DNA from: JBJMLO01 sp045805265
Lineage (GTDB): Bacteria; Actinomycetota; UBA4738; JACQTL01
Assembly (NCBI GenBank): GCA_045805265.1
Contig: JBJMLO010000004.1
Coordinates: forward strand, 1-64,000
DNA length: 64,000 nt
Reading direction: 5' to 3'
The notes beneath the pieces are model-generated. The model worked only from the letters and a program-made list of their open reading frames with translations, had not been told where the DNA came from and did no database searches. Of this stretch, positions 34,646-43,799 are shown in pieces. The position numbers and the translations under genes are program-made. Each line of letters begins with the position of its first letter. Position 1 is the first letter of the stretch.

Positions 34646-35722
34646 GTGAAAGTTGGCAAGCCGTTCCGGCTGATCGTGCTGGCCCTCGTGCTGATCGTGC
34701 CGGCCTGCGGGCCGTACGCGAGGGCACACCGGACCGCGACACCGGTGAGCCCGTCCGGCGTTCCGGGGCGGGCTCCGGAGCCATCGATCACGCCCCAGCA
34801 GACCGGCGCGTCGCAGGTGCACCCTGAGTCGCCCGCCCCGACCGTCGCGTCCAGCCGAGCCACGAACCCGTCACCCGCGCCGGGCGACTCGTACACCTCG
34901 CCCTGCGCTCCTTCCGGCCCCGACCTGTCCGCGTACCGGGGCCTCGGGACCTGGATCGACGTGTACGACCAATCGGACGTGTTCGGGCCTGCCGCGTTCG
35001 GCGATCCCACGACATCCGTGGCGGAGATGGTGAGGAACGGCGTCCGCACCGTCTTCCTGGAGGCCGGCAGCTATCGCCACCCGGCGGTGGCGTTCCCGAC
35101 CGCGACGGCCCGGTTCATCCGGGCGGCCCACGCCGCGGGGAAACGGGTGGTGGCGTGGTATCTCCCCCTCTTCCGGAGCGTCGAGCACGACTTCGCGGAG
35201 GTCGTGCGGGTTCTCCGGTTCCGGACGCCGGACGGTGAGGGGTACGACGGGTTCGCTCTCGACATCGAGGCCGCCGTCGTCCCGGCGGCCCGGCGCATCG
35301 CGAACTTCCTGACGCTCTCCGCGGCGATCCGGGCCGCCGTGGGCCCGGACTACGCCCTGGGAGCGATCATCCCCTCGCCCCGGGGGCTGATCCGTGTCCC
35401 GGCGTACTGGCCGGGCTTCCCGTACTCGCAGCTGCCCCGGTTCTACGACGTGGTCCTGCCCATGAGCTACTTCACGTTCCACGAGCACGGAGCCGCTCAG
35501 GTCCTGCGGTACGTCGAGGACAACGTCGAGATCGTCCGACGGGCAACCGGGGAGCCGGGCATTCCCGTGCACGTCATTGGGGGGATCGCGGACGACATGT
35601 CCCCTGCGGAGACGACGGCCTTCGTGCGGGGCGCCCGATCGGAGCACGTCTTCGGGGCGAGCCTGTACGAGTTCCCCCGGACGTCCGCCTTCGAGTGGAG
35701 GGCCCTGGCCCCGCTGCGATGA
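34646..35722 (+). CDS. lipoprotein with glycosidase-like TIM-barrel domain
   Basis: 358 residues. Lipobox VPAC gives Cys21 as the anchor, then a Pro/Ser/Thr-rich spacer of about 75 residues, then a barrel domain: GLGTWIDVYDQ, VRTVFLEAG, AGKRVVAWYLPL, YDGFALDIEA, YDVVLPMSYFTF, IPVHVIGGIAD. The strand-end acidic residues in FALDIEA resemble GH18/DUF4015-type catalytic motifs, so it may cleave or bind a cell-wall or environmental glycan; activity is not proven. The GTG start is set by the -10 hexamer and by the signal peptide beginning there. Confidence 0.7.
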   Translation: MKVGKPFRLIVLALVLIVPACGPYARAHRTATPVSPSGVPGRAPEPSITPQQTGASQVHPESPAPTVASSRATNPSPAPGDSYTSPCAPSGPDLSAYRGLGTWIDVYDQSDVFGPAAFGDPTTSVAEMVRNGVRTVFLEAGSYRHPAVAFPTATARFIRAAHAAGKRVVAWYLPLFRSVEHDFAEVVRVLRFRTPDGEGYDGFALDIEAAVVPAARRIANFLTLSAAIRAAVGPDYALGAIIPSPRGLIRVPAYWPGFPYSQLPRFYDVVLPMSYFTFHEHGAAQVLRYVEDNVEIVRRATGEPGIPVHVIGGIADDMSPAETTAFVRGARSEHVFGASLYEFPRTSAFEWRALAPLR

Positions 35723-35935
35723 GCCGAGCGTTGTTTGCCGGAACGCCGAAAGTGCAGGAAGGGGCAGCGAACCTTCAGTTCACGCTCTGACGCGTCACCG
35801 GCCGATCCGCCTTGTCGCGACCCGACCGCGGTCGCGGTGAATCGAACCCTTGTCCTGACCCAAGGCGTGTGAGAGCCTGCGGCCCCTCGGGGAGCCTCCC
35901 GGGAGTCGGCAGCCCATGACTGAAAGGAGCGCGAC

Positions 35936-36235
35936 ATGACGGAGAGCTACGCGTCCGGCAACTGGCACCTCCAGCAGGGGAAGGAGGACGAGTTCATCCA
36001 GCGATGGACCGAGTTCCTCGAGGGCACGCGGAACGAGCACCCCGCCCTCGTGTCGGCGCAACTCATCCGGGACGAAGCCGACACCGCGCATTTCCTGTCG
36101 GTGTCACAGTGGGAGAGCACCGAGGCTCGCGAAGCCTGGAAGCAGTCCGCCGGGTTCCAGGAGCGGTTCCAGGCCTGCCGAGCGCTCACCGACCAGTTCG
36201 AATCGAGCGACTACTCGCCGGCGGTGAGCCTGTAG
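35936..36235 (+). CDS. antibiotic-biosynthesis-monooxygenase (ABM) domain protein
   Basis: 99 residues with the dimeric alpha/beta barrel pattern of ABM proteins: SGNWHLQQGKEDEFIQRW, a loop HPALVSAQLIRD, a strand AHFLSVSQWES and a helix REAWKQSAGFQERF. Family members act as cofactor-free oxygenases, haem-degrading enzymes or simple binding proteins. AAGGAG lies 7 nt before ATG 35936. The 213-bp gap upstream contains no other gene. It converges on the next gene across a hairpin. Confidence 0.75.
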   Translation: MTESYASGNWHLQQGKEDEFIQRWTEFLEGTRNEHPALVSAQLIRDEADTAHFLSVSQWESTEAREAWKQSAGFQERFQACRALTDQFESSDYSPAVSL

Positions 36236-36258
36236 CGGAAGGGGTCCACGCCCGGCTC

Positions 36259-36281
36259 GAGTTCCCGGCGCGCCGGAGCTC
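36259..36281. terminator. hairpin between convergent genes, possible bidirectional terminator
   Basis: A 23-nt inverted repeat with a 7-bp outer stem (GAGTTCC with GGAGCTC, one G:T) and a GC-rich interior lies between two convergent stop codons (36235 and 36288). There is no T-run, so function is inferred from position. Confidence 0.4.
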
Positions 36282-36287
36282 GTTGGA

Positions 36288-36977
36288 TCAGGGGCGCCAG
36301 TCGAACAACAGCTCGGGGAGCGGGGGAGGGGGAGCGGCCCAGTCGATCCCCTCGGTCTCCATGAGGGCCTGCTTGAACCAGGTCTCGATCTCGCCCTCCG
36401 ACCCGGCGAGATAGTCCATGGCTCGGGGCAGGTCGTCGCTCTCGAGATAGCCGAGCACCACGTCTCCGGCCGGCGTCTCCTGGATCCACCAGTCCTCCGT
36501 GACCCTGGCCCGGTCGTGGAACGCGTCGAACGCGGCCTTGCGCGGGCCGTTCACCGCTTCGGCGATCCTGCGGTGGGCCTCGGTCTTTCCCGGCACGATC
36601 GGGAGGACGACCCCCATGGCCTCCCTGGCCCGCGACAGGTCCGGGGCGGACCGGTAGATGAGCTCGGGCCGGACCGGGATGGGCACGCCGAAATCGAAGC
36701 CGAGGATGGCTCCCGCGCGCTCCTTGAACCAGACGTCGAACGGGTCCCGCGATGCCGCGAAGGCGCGGTTCGCCTCCACCGGATCGTCGCCCTCGAGCAG
36801 CAGGACGAAGAACTCCCCTAGCGCGGTTCGGTGCAGCCACCCCCGCTCGCGGGTCACGCCCAGCCGCCGGCGCGACTGCCGGAACTCGCCGAAGCGATCG
36901 TTCACTTCCCCGGCGAACTTCCTGCCTTCGTCGGCGACGCCCTCGTCCACGGGCAGCGCGACCATGAACTTGGCCAT
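36288..36977 (-). CDS. two-module protein with internally duplicated ferredoxin-like domain
   Basis: 229 residues. Two halves resemble each other: RERGWLHRTALGEFFVLLLE, then EGDDPVEANRAFAAS and FDVWFKERAG in the first; TEDWWIQETPAGDVVLGYLE, then SDDLPRAMDYLAGS and IETWFKQAL in the second. This suggests a gene that fused a duplicated ABM/Dabb-like unit. No catalytic motif is recognised. The ATG at 36977 follows AGAGGGGGAC; a longer frame to 37052 is not conserved in style. Interestingly it converges on a single-module ABM gene. Confidence 0.65.
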   Translation of the reverse strand: MAKFMVALPVDEGVADEGRKFAGEVNDRFGEFRQSRRRLGVTRERGWLHRTALGEFFVLLLEGDDPVEANRAFAASRDPFDVWFKERAGAILGFDFGVPIPVRPELIYRSAPDLSRAREAMGVVLPIVPGKTEAHRRIAEAVNGPRKAAFDAFHDRARVTEDWWIQETPAGDVVLGYLESDDLPRAMDYLAGSEGEIETWFKQALMETEGIDWAAPPPPLPELLFDWRP

Positions 36978-37086
36978 GATCGTCCCCCTCTCACGTGTCC
37001 GAGCGGAGGGATAGCACTCCGAGGTCGAACGGGCAAGACAACGGCCCTGCACCGATCGGGACGCCGGCCGGCGTCGGGATCTCCGC

Positions 37087-37100
37087 TACGCTTCACGTTC
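37087..37100 (+). promoter_or_regulatory. -10 hexamer for a leaderless dehydrogenase gene
   Basis: TACGCT (37087-37092) lies 8 nt before GTG 37101 without a ribosome-binding site, matching the leaderless arrangement seen at three other genes here. Confidence 0.4.
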
Positions 37101-38138
37101 GTGGAGGAGCCGACCGCGCGCACGCGGGGAACGCGGCTGCCGGTCCTGGCGTGTCGGCGCTTTCCGGGAACGGCCCTGGATGCGCTGGCCCGCGACTTCG
37201 ACCTCACGGTCCATCCCGGCCCGGGCCCGATTCCCCGCGCTCGCCTCCTGGCCGAGCTCGCCGGCAAGGCCGGGGTGCTGGTCGGGATGACCGAGCGGGT
37301 GGACGGGGAGTTCCTCGACGCGGCGGAGTCGCTCGTCGTCGTCGCCAACTTCGGCGTCGGGTACGACAACATCGACGTCGACGTGTGCACGGAACGCGGG
37401 GTGATGGTCACGAACACCCCCGGCGTGCTGACCGAGACCACCGCCGACCTCACCTGGGCCGTCCTCATGGCGGCCGCTCGGCGGGTGGGGGAGGGCGAGC
37501 GGTTCATCCGGAGCGCGCAGCCGTGGGTGTGGGAGCCCGACTTCATGCTGGGCCGTGACGTGCACGGGAAGGTGGTCGGCGTCGTGGGGTTCGGACGCAT
37601 CGGCCGAGCGGTGGCCCGGCGGGCCCGGGGATTCGACATGCGGGTCCTGTACCACGGCAGGGTGCGGGCTCCGGAAGAGGCGGAGCGAGCAGTCTCGGCC
37701 GAGTACCGGGAGCACCTCGACGACCTCCTGGGCGAGGCGGACTTCGTGTCGTTGCACGTCAGCCTCAACCCCGGGACCCGGCACCTGATCGACGCGGACC
37801 GGCTTCGGGCGATGAAGCCGACGGCCATCCTGGTCAACGCCTCCCGCGGCCCGGTGGTCGACGAGGCGGCGCTCGTGGACGCGCTCCGCGAGCGGCGGAT
37901 CGCCGCCGCCGCCCTCGACGTGTTCGAGCACGAACCCGAGGTCCACCCGGGCCTGCGCGAGCTCGAGAACGTGGTGGTCGTCCCGCACCTTGGGAGCGCG
38001 ACGGTCGAGGCGAGGACCGCCATGGCGTCGCTGGCCGCGGAGAACCTTCGGACCGCGCTCGAAGGCGGCCGCCCGCCGAACCTGGTCGACGGCGAGGCCT
38101 GGGAGCGCCGGAGGCCCCTGCCGAGGGCGATCCGCTGA
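37101..38138 (+). CDS. D-2-hydroxyacid dehydrogenase (glyoxylate/hydroxypyruvate reductase type)
   Basis: 345 residues. NAD(P)-binding Rossmann motif GVVGFGRIGRAVARRARGFD, with catalytic Arg in LVNASRGPVVDE, Glu in LDVFEHEPEV and His in VVPHLGSAT, the standard Arg-Glu-His set of the family. NFGVGYDNIDV and TPGVLTETTADLTW are typical of glycerate/glyoxylate reductases. It stands alone directly upstream of the large catabolic operon (38 bp before the first gene) and may be co-transcribed, removing or making a 2-keto acid such as hydroxypyruvate. The GTG start follows a -10 hexamer. Confidence 0.85.
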   Translation: MEEPTARTRGTRLPVLACRRFPGTALDALARDFDLTVHPGPGPIPRARLLAELAGKAGVLVGMTERVDGEFLDAAESLVVVANFGVGYDNIDVDVCTERGVMVTNTPGVLTETTADLTWAVLMAAARRVGEGERFIRSAQPWVWEPDFMLGRDVHGKVVGVVGFGRIGRAVARRARGFDMRVLYHGRVRAPEEAERAVSAEYREHLDDLLGEADFVSLHVSLNPGTRHLIDADRLRAMKPTAILVNASRGPVVDEAALVDALRERRIAAAALDVFEHEPEVHPGLRELENVVVVPHLGSATVEARTAMASLAAENLRTALEGGRPPNLVDGEAWERRRPLPRAIR

Positions 38139-38175
38139 GCGCGCCGGTTCCACTTTGAAAGGTCAGACCTCTGAG

Positions 38176-40428
38176 ATGTATCGTCCGGCCACGGTGAAAA
38201 GCCCAGCCACGACGGCCACCCGGGTGGTCGGGCAGTCCTTGCCATTCAGGGGGGCCGAACAGCAGGTATCGGGGGAGCTCGAGTACCTCACCGACCTCCA
38301 CCTCCCGAACATGCTGCACGGCAAGGTGGTCCGCTCGGCCGTCCCGCACGGCCGCATCCGCGGCATCGACGTCTCGAAGGCCCGGAAGGTCGACGGTGTC
38401 GTCTGCGTCCTCACCGCGGAGGACGTCCCGTACAACCTCGGCGGGGTCATCCTCCAGGACTGGCCCATCCTGTGCGGGGACCGGGTCCGGCAGGTCGGGG
38501 ACGCCCTGGCCCTGGTGGCCGCGGAGACGGTCGCCGCGGCCGAGGCGGGGGCCGCCGCCGTGGAGGTCGACATCGAGCCGCTCCCGGTCGTGGATTCTCC
38601 CGAGCGGGCCCTGGAACCCGACGCGCCGGCCCTCCACGAGTCGGGCAACCTCCTCGTGCAGACGGACTACGAGCACGGCGACGTCGAGGAGGCCCTGGCC
38701 GGCTCGGCCGCGGTCGTCGATCGCGTGTTCCGCACCCCGAGCCAGGAGCACGTGTGCCTCGAGCCGGGCGGCGGCGTGGGCGTATACGAGCACGGCCGGT
38801 TCACGATCTACGTCGGCGTCCAGTGGCCCGAGGTCCACGTGACGGAGGTCTCCCGGGCGATGAAGGTGGAGCCCTCCGACGTCCGGATCATCTCCACCCC
38901 GATGGGCGGGGCGTTCGGGTCGAAGTCGGACGGACCCCTGGCGGTGCACCTGGCGCTGCTGGCGAAGGCCACCGGGCGTCCCGTTCGCATCGTCCTGTCC
39001 CGCGAAGAGGTCATGGCCTCGGGGGCCAAGCGGCATCCCTTCGTCGTCCACCTCAGGCTGGGGGTGGCGGCGGACGGCACCATCGAGGCGATCGACGTCG
39101 ATGCCCTCGTCGACACCGGGCCCTACGCGACGGTCGGCATGGTCGTGCTGAAGATCGCCGCCGAGCTCGCCACCGGCGCGTACCGCGTGCGGAACGCCAG
39201 GTTCCGGGGCCGCGTGACCTACACGAACAATTCCAACGCGGGGGCCTTCCGCGGGTACGGCGCCCCCCAGATCCAGTTCCCGTTGGAGGTGTCCCTGGAC
39301 CTCGCGGCCGACCAGTTGGGGATCGACCCGGTCGAGATCCGGCGCAGGAACGTCCTGCGACCCGGCGACCGGCACGGGATGTACCAGCACGTCATCCCGG
39401 ATGGGCTGATGGCGGCCGACGTGCTCGAGGCGGCCGCGGCCCACCCCTGGTGGCGGGAGCGCGACGGATGGACGGCGTCAGGGCGATGGCCGTGGCGGCG
39501 GGGGACCGGCCTGGGCCTGTGCATGAAGGGCGTGGGCCTGGGCAGCGCGCGGGACGACCACTCGGGCGCGCGGCTGGCCATCGGCACCGACGGATCGATC
39601 GTGATCTGGGCCGGGCCGAACCACTCCGGGCAGGCGATCGACACCGCCTACGCCCAGATCGCCGCCGACGTCCTCGGCCGCCCCTACGGTGAGATCCAGG
39701 TGATCATCGGAGACACCGAGCTGGTGCCCGACGCCGGTTCCTGCGCGGCCTCGCGGAGCACGTACATGGGCGGGAGCGCGGTGAAGCTCGCCTGCGAGGA
39801 GCTCATGGCCCGAATCCGGAAGCTGGGCCTCCCCGAGCCGGTCGACTGGGCGGAGGCGGGACGGCAGTTGGGGGCCGCCGGCCACGCCCTGGTCGAGTCG
39901 ACGTTCGTCCTCCCCGACGTCACCCAGGGCATCACGCGCGAGAAGGTCGAGAAGCTCTCGCCCCACCTCGTGTACGGGAGCGCGGCCATGGTGGCCCGGG
40001 TTGAGGTGAACGAGCTCACCGGCGAGGTCGCCGTGCGGCAGGTCGCCAGCGCGGTCGACTGCGGCGTGGCGGTGAACCCCGCCGGGGTCGTCGGCCAGAC
40101 CGAGGGCGGGGTGGTCCAGGGCATGGGGTGGGCGGTCATGGAGGACTTCCGGATGGACGGGGGCGTGCCCCAGACGAGGTCGCTCGAGACCTACCTCATC
40201 CCGACCGTGGACGACGCTCCCGAGATGGACACGATCCTCGTGGAGTCCGGGGACCCCACCGGGCCGTTCGGGGCCAAGGGGATCGCCGAGGTGGTGATCT
40301 GCCCGCCGGCCCCGGCCATCGTGAACGGCATCCGGGACGCCGCGGACGTGGTGGTGGACCACCTCCCTGCCACCCCCGAGCGGGTGTACCGGCTGCTGCG
40401 CGAGGGCCCGGTCGAGGCGGCGTCGTGA
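38176..40428 (+). CDS. molybdenum hydroxylase large subunit (xanthine dehydrogenase family), cluster 1
   Basis: 750 residues. The molybdopterin domains carry GGAFGSK (near 242), the GAFRGYGAPQ loop (near 355) and the active-site Glu in GPFGAKGIAEVV (near 700). The substrate-loop residues are not those of CO dehydrogenase. The enzyme would hydroxylate a carbon of an N-heterocycle or aldehyde using water, passing electrons to the 2Fe-2S and FAD subunits at 40442 and 41896. ATG 38176 is used; GTG 38194 is possible because ribosome-site quality is poor. First gene of a tightly spaced operon reaching at least 52181. Confidence 0.85.
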   Translation: MYRPATVKSPATTATRVVGQSLPFRGAEQQVSGELEYLTDLHLPNMLHGKVVRSAVPHGRIRGIDVSKARKVDGVVCVLTAEDVPYNLGGVILQDWPILCGDRVRQVGDALALVAAETVAAAEAGAAAVEVDIEPLPVVDSPERALEPDAPALHESGNLLVQTDYEHGDVEEALAGSAAVVDRVFRTPSQEHVCLEPGGGVGVYEHGRFTIYVGVQWPEVHVTEVSRAMKVEPSDVRIISTPMGGAFGSKSDGPLAVHLALLAKATGRPVRIVLSREEVMASGAKRHPFVVHLRLGVAADGTIEAIDVDALVDTGPYATVGMVVLKIAAELATGAYRVRNARFRGRVTYTNNSNAGAFRGYGAPQIQFPLEVSLDLAADQLGIDPVEIRRRNVLRPGDRHGMYQHVIPDGLMAADVLEAAAAHPWWRERDGWTASGRWPWRRGTGLGLCMKGVGLGSARDDHSGARLAIGTDGSIVIWAGPNHSGQAIDTAYAQIAADVLGRPYGEIQVIIGDTELVPDAGSCAASRSTYMGGSAVKLACEELMARIRKLGLPEPVDWAEAGRQLGAAGHALVESTFVLPDVTQGITREKVEKLSPHLVYGSAAMVARVEVNELTGEVAVRQVASAVDCGVAVNPAGVVGQTEGGVVQGMGWAVMEDFRMDGGVPQTRSLETYLIPTVDDAPEMDTILVESGDPTGPFGAKGIAEVVICPPAPAIVNGIRDAADVVVDHLPATPERVYRLLREGPVEAAS

Positions 40429-40441
40429 GGGGCGAGTCCCG

Positions 40442-40891
40442 GTGCGGGTGAACGGGCGGCCGGTCGCCGCTCCGGACCCGGCGAAGCGCCTCCTCGACCA
40501 CCTCCGCGAGGACCTCGAGCTGACCGGGGCCAAGGAGGGGTGCGGCATGGGGGAGTGCGGGGCCTGCACGGTCCTCGTCGACGGCGAGCCCGTGTGCTCC
40601 TGCCTGGTGCTGTGCGGGCAGGTGGCGGACGCGGAGGTGACCACCGCCGAGGGGCTGGCCGAGCGGGGACTCCACCCCGTGCAGCAGGCCTTCGTGGACG
40701 CCCACGCCAGCCAGTGCGGATTCTGCACCCCCGGGTTGGTCGTCTCGGCTGCCGCACTCCTCGCCCGCGACCCGGCTCCCGGCGAGGAGAGCGTGCGGAT
40801 CGCCCTGGCCGGCAACCTGTGCCGGTGCACCGGATATTCGGCGGTCTTCAAGGCGCTCGGCGCGGCCGGGCAACGGGGAGGCGTGGGGTGA
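40442..40891 (+). CDS. molybdenum hydroxylase 2Fe-2S subunit, cluster 1
   Basis: 149 residues with the plant-type 2Fe-2S cluster (EGCGMGECGACTVLVDG) and the second, helical-domain cluster (SQCGFCTPG and NLCRCTGY). It relays electrons from Mo to FAD. The N-terminus is short (MRVNGRPV), beginning at GTG 40442 after GAGGGG. Its stop overlaps the next start (GTGA), so the LLM gene behind it is translationally coupled. Confidence 0.88.
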   Translation: MRVNGRPVAAPDPAKRLLDHLREDLELTGAKEGCGMGECGACTVLVDGEPVCSCLVLCGQVADAEVTTAEGLAERGLHPVQQAFVDAHASQCGFCTPGLVVSAAALLARDPAPGEESVRIALAGNLCRCTGYSAVFKALGAAGQRGGVG

Positions 40892-41880
40892 AGGCGGGGC
40901 TCGCCATCTGGCTGGAGCGGCCGCTGCCGGAGTGTGCCGAGCTGGCGGCGGTCGCCGAGGGGGTGGGGTTCTCCGAGGTGTGGCTGCCCGACCACTATTT
41001 CCTGCGGGACTCCTACGCCGGCCACGCCCTCATGGCCCGGCGCACCTCCCGTATCCGGTTCGGGACGGCCGTGGCCAGCCCGTTGCTGCACCATCCGGCC
41101 CTCCTGGCCAGCTCGGTGGCGACCATCGACGAGCTGTCGGGCGGACGGGCCATCCTCGGGATCGGCGTGGGGGGCTGGGAGTTCCCGACGCAGCTCGGCA
41201 TCCCGATCCGCCGGCCCCTCCGCGTGGTCCGGGAGGCCGTGGACGTCATCCGGGCGCTGTGGCGGGGAGAGTCAGACGTGCGGGGCGACGTGTTCACCGC
41301 GGCGGGAGCGAAGCTCGGGTGGCAGGCCCGCCCCGACATCCCCGTGTACGTCGGGGCCCGGGGCCCCAACATGCTCCAGCTGGCCGGCGAGATCGGCGAC
41401 GGCGCGATCACCCACGGGATCACGCGCCGGTATCTCGAGTTCTGCATGGAACGTCTGGCGGAGGGGGCGTCCGCGGCGGGTCGCCCGGCGGACGCCTGCG
41501 AGCTGGTCCCGATGGCCGAGGTCGAGGTCGACGACGACCGCGCGGCGGCGGTGGAGCGGCTCCGGCCGGTGTCGACGATCATGGCCGGCGGCGAGTATTC
41601 CGAGGAGCTGATCGAGGTCTTCGGCCTGGACCGCGAGGACGCCATGCGGCTGCGCGCTGCGGTCCGGGCGGGCGAGCCGGACCTCGGGCGGTACGTCACC
41701 GATCAGATGGTGGACTCGTTCTCGATCGGGGGTCCGGCCGCCCACCTGGCCGAGCGGGCCGCCCAGATGGAATCCCTGGGGGTCCGACATCTGATCTGCA
41801 CCATGCGGGGCGACCCGACCGAGCGGATGGCCCGGCGCATCGAGGACGCGGGCAAGGCGCTCGCGGGCGTGCTGGGGTGA
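40888..41880 (+). CDS. LLM-class (probably F420-dependent) oxidoreductase, paralogue A
   Basis: 330 residues. TIM barrel of the luciferase-like monooxygenase class: EVWLPDHYFL at the second strand, IRFGTAVASPLLHHP, GGRAILGIGVGGWEFP, YVGARGPNMLQLAGEIGDG. Members use F420 or reduced FMN. It is inserted between the 2Fe-2S and FAD subunit genes of the same hydroxylase, so it probably acts on the substrate or product of that enzyme. It has exactly the same length as the paralogue at 42773, with strong similarity throughout, indicating recent duplication. Confidence 0.82.
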   Translation: MKAGLAIWLERPLPECAELAAVAEGVGFSEVWLPDHYFLRDSYAGHALMARRTSRIRFGTAVASPLLHHPALLASSVATIDELSGGRAILGIGVGGWEFPTQLGIPIRRPLRVVREAVDVIRALWRGESDVRGDVFTAAGAKLGWQARPDIPVYVGARGPNMLQLAGEIGDGAITHGITRRYLEFCMERLAEGASAAGRPADACELVPMAEVEVDDDRAAAVERLRPVSTIMAGGEYSEELIEVFGLDREDAMRLRAAVRAGEPDLGRYVTDQMVDSFSIGGPAAHLAERAAQMESLGVRHLICTMRGDPTERMARRIEDAGKALAGVLG

Positions 41881-41895
41881 GACGGTGCGGACGCG

Positions 41896-42750
41896 GTGGG
41901 TCGGCCGGTGACGGAGCTGGTGGTGGCGCGCGACCGCGCGGAGCTCCGGGAGCTCGCGGCGACGGGCACCCTCATCGCCGGGGGGACCGACATCCTGGTC
42001 CGGACCCGGGCGGGGCTGGCCGTCACCCGCCTGGTCGACGTGTCGAACCTCGCCGATCCGCCTCCGGTGATGGTCCAGACCGACGGCGCGGTCGAGGTCT
42101 CGGCCCTGGCCCCCATCTCGAAGGTCGTCGGGGCCCTGGAGGGGCGCCTGCCGGCCATCGCCCAGTCGGCCGTCCTGTTCGGGTCCCTCCAGATCCGGAA
42201 CCGGGCGACGTTCGGGGGCAACCTCCAGAACGCCTCACCGGCCGCGGACATGGTTCCTCCGCTGGTGGCGGCCGACGCGGTGGTGACGATCGATGGCCCC
42301 GAGGGCACCAGGGAGCTGGCCGTCGCCGATCTCGCCATGGGCCCGGGGCGCACGATCCTCGGGCCGGAGGAGTGGATCGCCACGATCCGGGTGCCGCTGC
42401 CCGAGGGCGAGGAGGGGTTCCGCAAGCTCGGCGGCCGCGAGGCGATGGCCATCTCCCTGGCCAGCTTGGCCTGGCGGTGGCGGCGGCAGGAGGACGGGAC
42501 GCTCGCTGGGGTGCGGCTCGCGGTCGGCGCGGTGGCGCCCACCGTAATGCGCTGTCGGCCGGCGGAAGAGGCTTTGGAGGGCCGGCTCCCCACCGACGAG
42601 ACGGTGGCCGGGGCGGTGGAGGCGCTCTCGGCCGGCGTCTCGCCCATCGACGACGTCCGGGGTAGTGCCTGGTACCGGCGGGAGGTGGTCGGGCGGATGC
42701 TCGAGGAGGCCATCCGGGTCGGGCCGGAGGCGGGGGCCATGCGGCGATGA
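41896..42750 (+). CDS. molybdenum hydroxylase FAD subunit, cluster 1
   Basis: 284 residues of the CO dehydrogenase flavoprotein family. FAD pyrophosphate loops IAGGTDILV and LQIRNRATFGGNLQNASPAA are present. It accepts electrons from the 2Fe-2S subunit and hands them to NAD+ or another acceptor. GTG 41896 starts the protein; the N-terminus is slightly short for the family. It completes the L-S-M trio despite the LLM gene inserted before it. Confidence 0.85.
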   Translation: MGRPVTELVVARDRAELRELAATGTLIAGGTDILVRTRAGLAVTRLVDVSNLADPPPVMVQTDGAVEVSALAPISKVVGALEGRLPAIAQSAVLFGSLQIRNRATFGGNLQNASPAADMVPPLVAADAVVTIDGPEGTRELAVADLAMGPGRTILGPEEWIATIRVPLPEGEEGFRKLGGREAMAISLASLAWRWRRQEDGTLAGVRLAVGAVAPTVMRCRPAEEALEGRLPTDETVAGAVEALSAGVSPIDDVRGSAWYRREVVGRMLEEAIRVGPEAGAMRR

Positions 42751-42772
42751 ACCCGCGCGGGAGTGGTGGACG

Positions 42773-43765
42773 ATGAAGGCCGGGATCGCGATCTGGCTCG
42801 ACCGGCCGATCGCCGAGTGCGCCGAGATCGCCGCCGCGGCCGAGGCGGCCGGGTTCTCCGACGTGTGGCTCCCCGACCACTACTTCCTGCGGGATGCCTT
42901 CGCCGCCCAGGCCCTCATGGCCGAGCGGACCTCCCGGGTCCGCCTGGGAACCGCGGTGGTCAGCCCGCTCCTGCGTCACCCCACGCTGCTGGCGAGCTCC
43001 ACGGCCACGATCCAGGAGCTCTCGGGGGGGCGCGCGGTGATCGGGATCGGGGTCGGAGGGTTCGAGTTCCCCACGCAGCTCGGGTTCCGGATCGACCGGC
43101 CCCTGGGGTTGGTCCGCGAGACGGTGCAGATCGTTCGGGCGGTCATCCGGGGAGAGGACCCGGGCCTCCAGGGGCGGCACTTCACGGCCACGGGGACGAA
43201 GCTCCTGTGGGAGGTCGAGGACGTGCCCGTGTACCTCGCGGCCAGGGGGCCGCGGATGCTCGAGCTGGCGGGCGAGGTCGCCGACGGGGTCATCACCCAC
43301 GGCCTGGCCCGGAGCTACGTCGACCTCTGTACGGAACTCATCGGCCGGGGGATCGAGCGGGCGGGCCGCGACCCCGGTACGTGCGAGCTCGCGCTGATGT
43401 TCGACGTCGAGGTGAGCGACGACGTCGAGGCCACTCTGGACCGCCTGCGCCCTCGGGTGACGATCATGGCCGGCGGGGCCTACGCGGAGGAGCTGATCCC
43501 GGCCTTCGGGCTCGACCCCGCGGAGGTCATGCCGCTGCGGGCCGCCGTCCGGGAGCGGGACCCCGACGCCGCCCGGCTGGTGACGGACGACATGGTGCGG
43601 GCGTTCACGGTGGCCGGCCCGGCGGGTCACGTGGCCGAGCAGCTCGAACGGATGGTGGAGACCGGCGTGGGACGGGTGATCATCACGACCGGGGGGCGGT
43701 CCCTGGAGGAGATCGTCGCCTCGGTCGAGCGGGTGGGGAAGGCCATCGCCGGCGTGGTCGACTGA
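42773..43765 (+). CDS. LLM-class oxidoreductase, paralogue B
   Basis: 330 residues, the same length as paralogue A, with matching segments SDVWLPDHYFLRDAFAAQAL, RLGTAVVSPLLRHPTLLAS, GGRAVIGIGVGGFEFPTQLG and VTIMAGGAYAEELIPAFGLD. Differences cluster in the central loop (WEVEDVPVYLAARGP versus QARPDIPVYVGARGP), which may alter substrate choice. It follows the FAD subunit gene by 22 bp and belongs to the same operon. Confidence 0.82.
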   Translation: MKAGIAIWLDRPIAECAEIAAAAEAAGFSDVWLPDHYFLRDAFAAQALMAERTSRVRLGTAVVSPLLRHPTLLASSTATIQELSGGRAVIGIGVGGFEFPTQLGFRIDRPLGLVRETVQIVRAVIRGEDPGLQGRHFTATGTKLLWEVEDVPVYLAARGPRMLELAGEVADGVITHGLARSYVDLCTELIGRGIERAGRDPGTCELALMFDVEVSDDVEATLDRLRPRVTIMAGGAYAEELIPAFGLDPAEVMPLRAAVRERDPDAARLVTDDMVRAFTVAGPAGHVAEQLERMVETGVGRVIITTGGRSLEEIVASVERVGKAIAGVVD

Positions 43766-43799
43766 ACCGCGCGGCCGGAATCGCGAGCGGAGGTACGAG

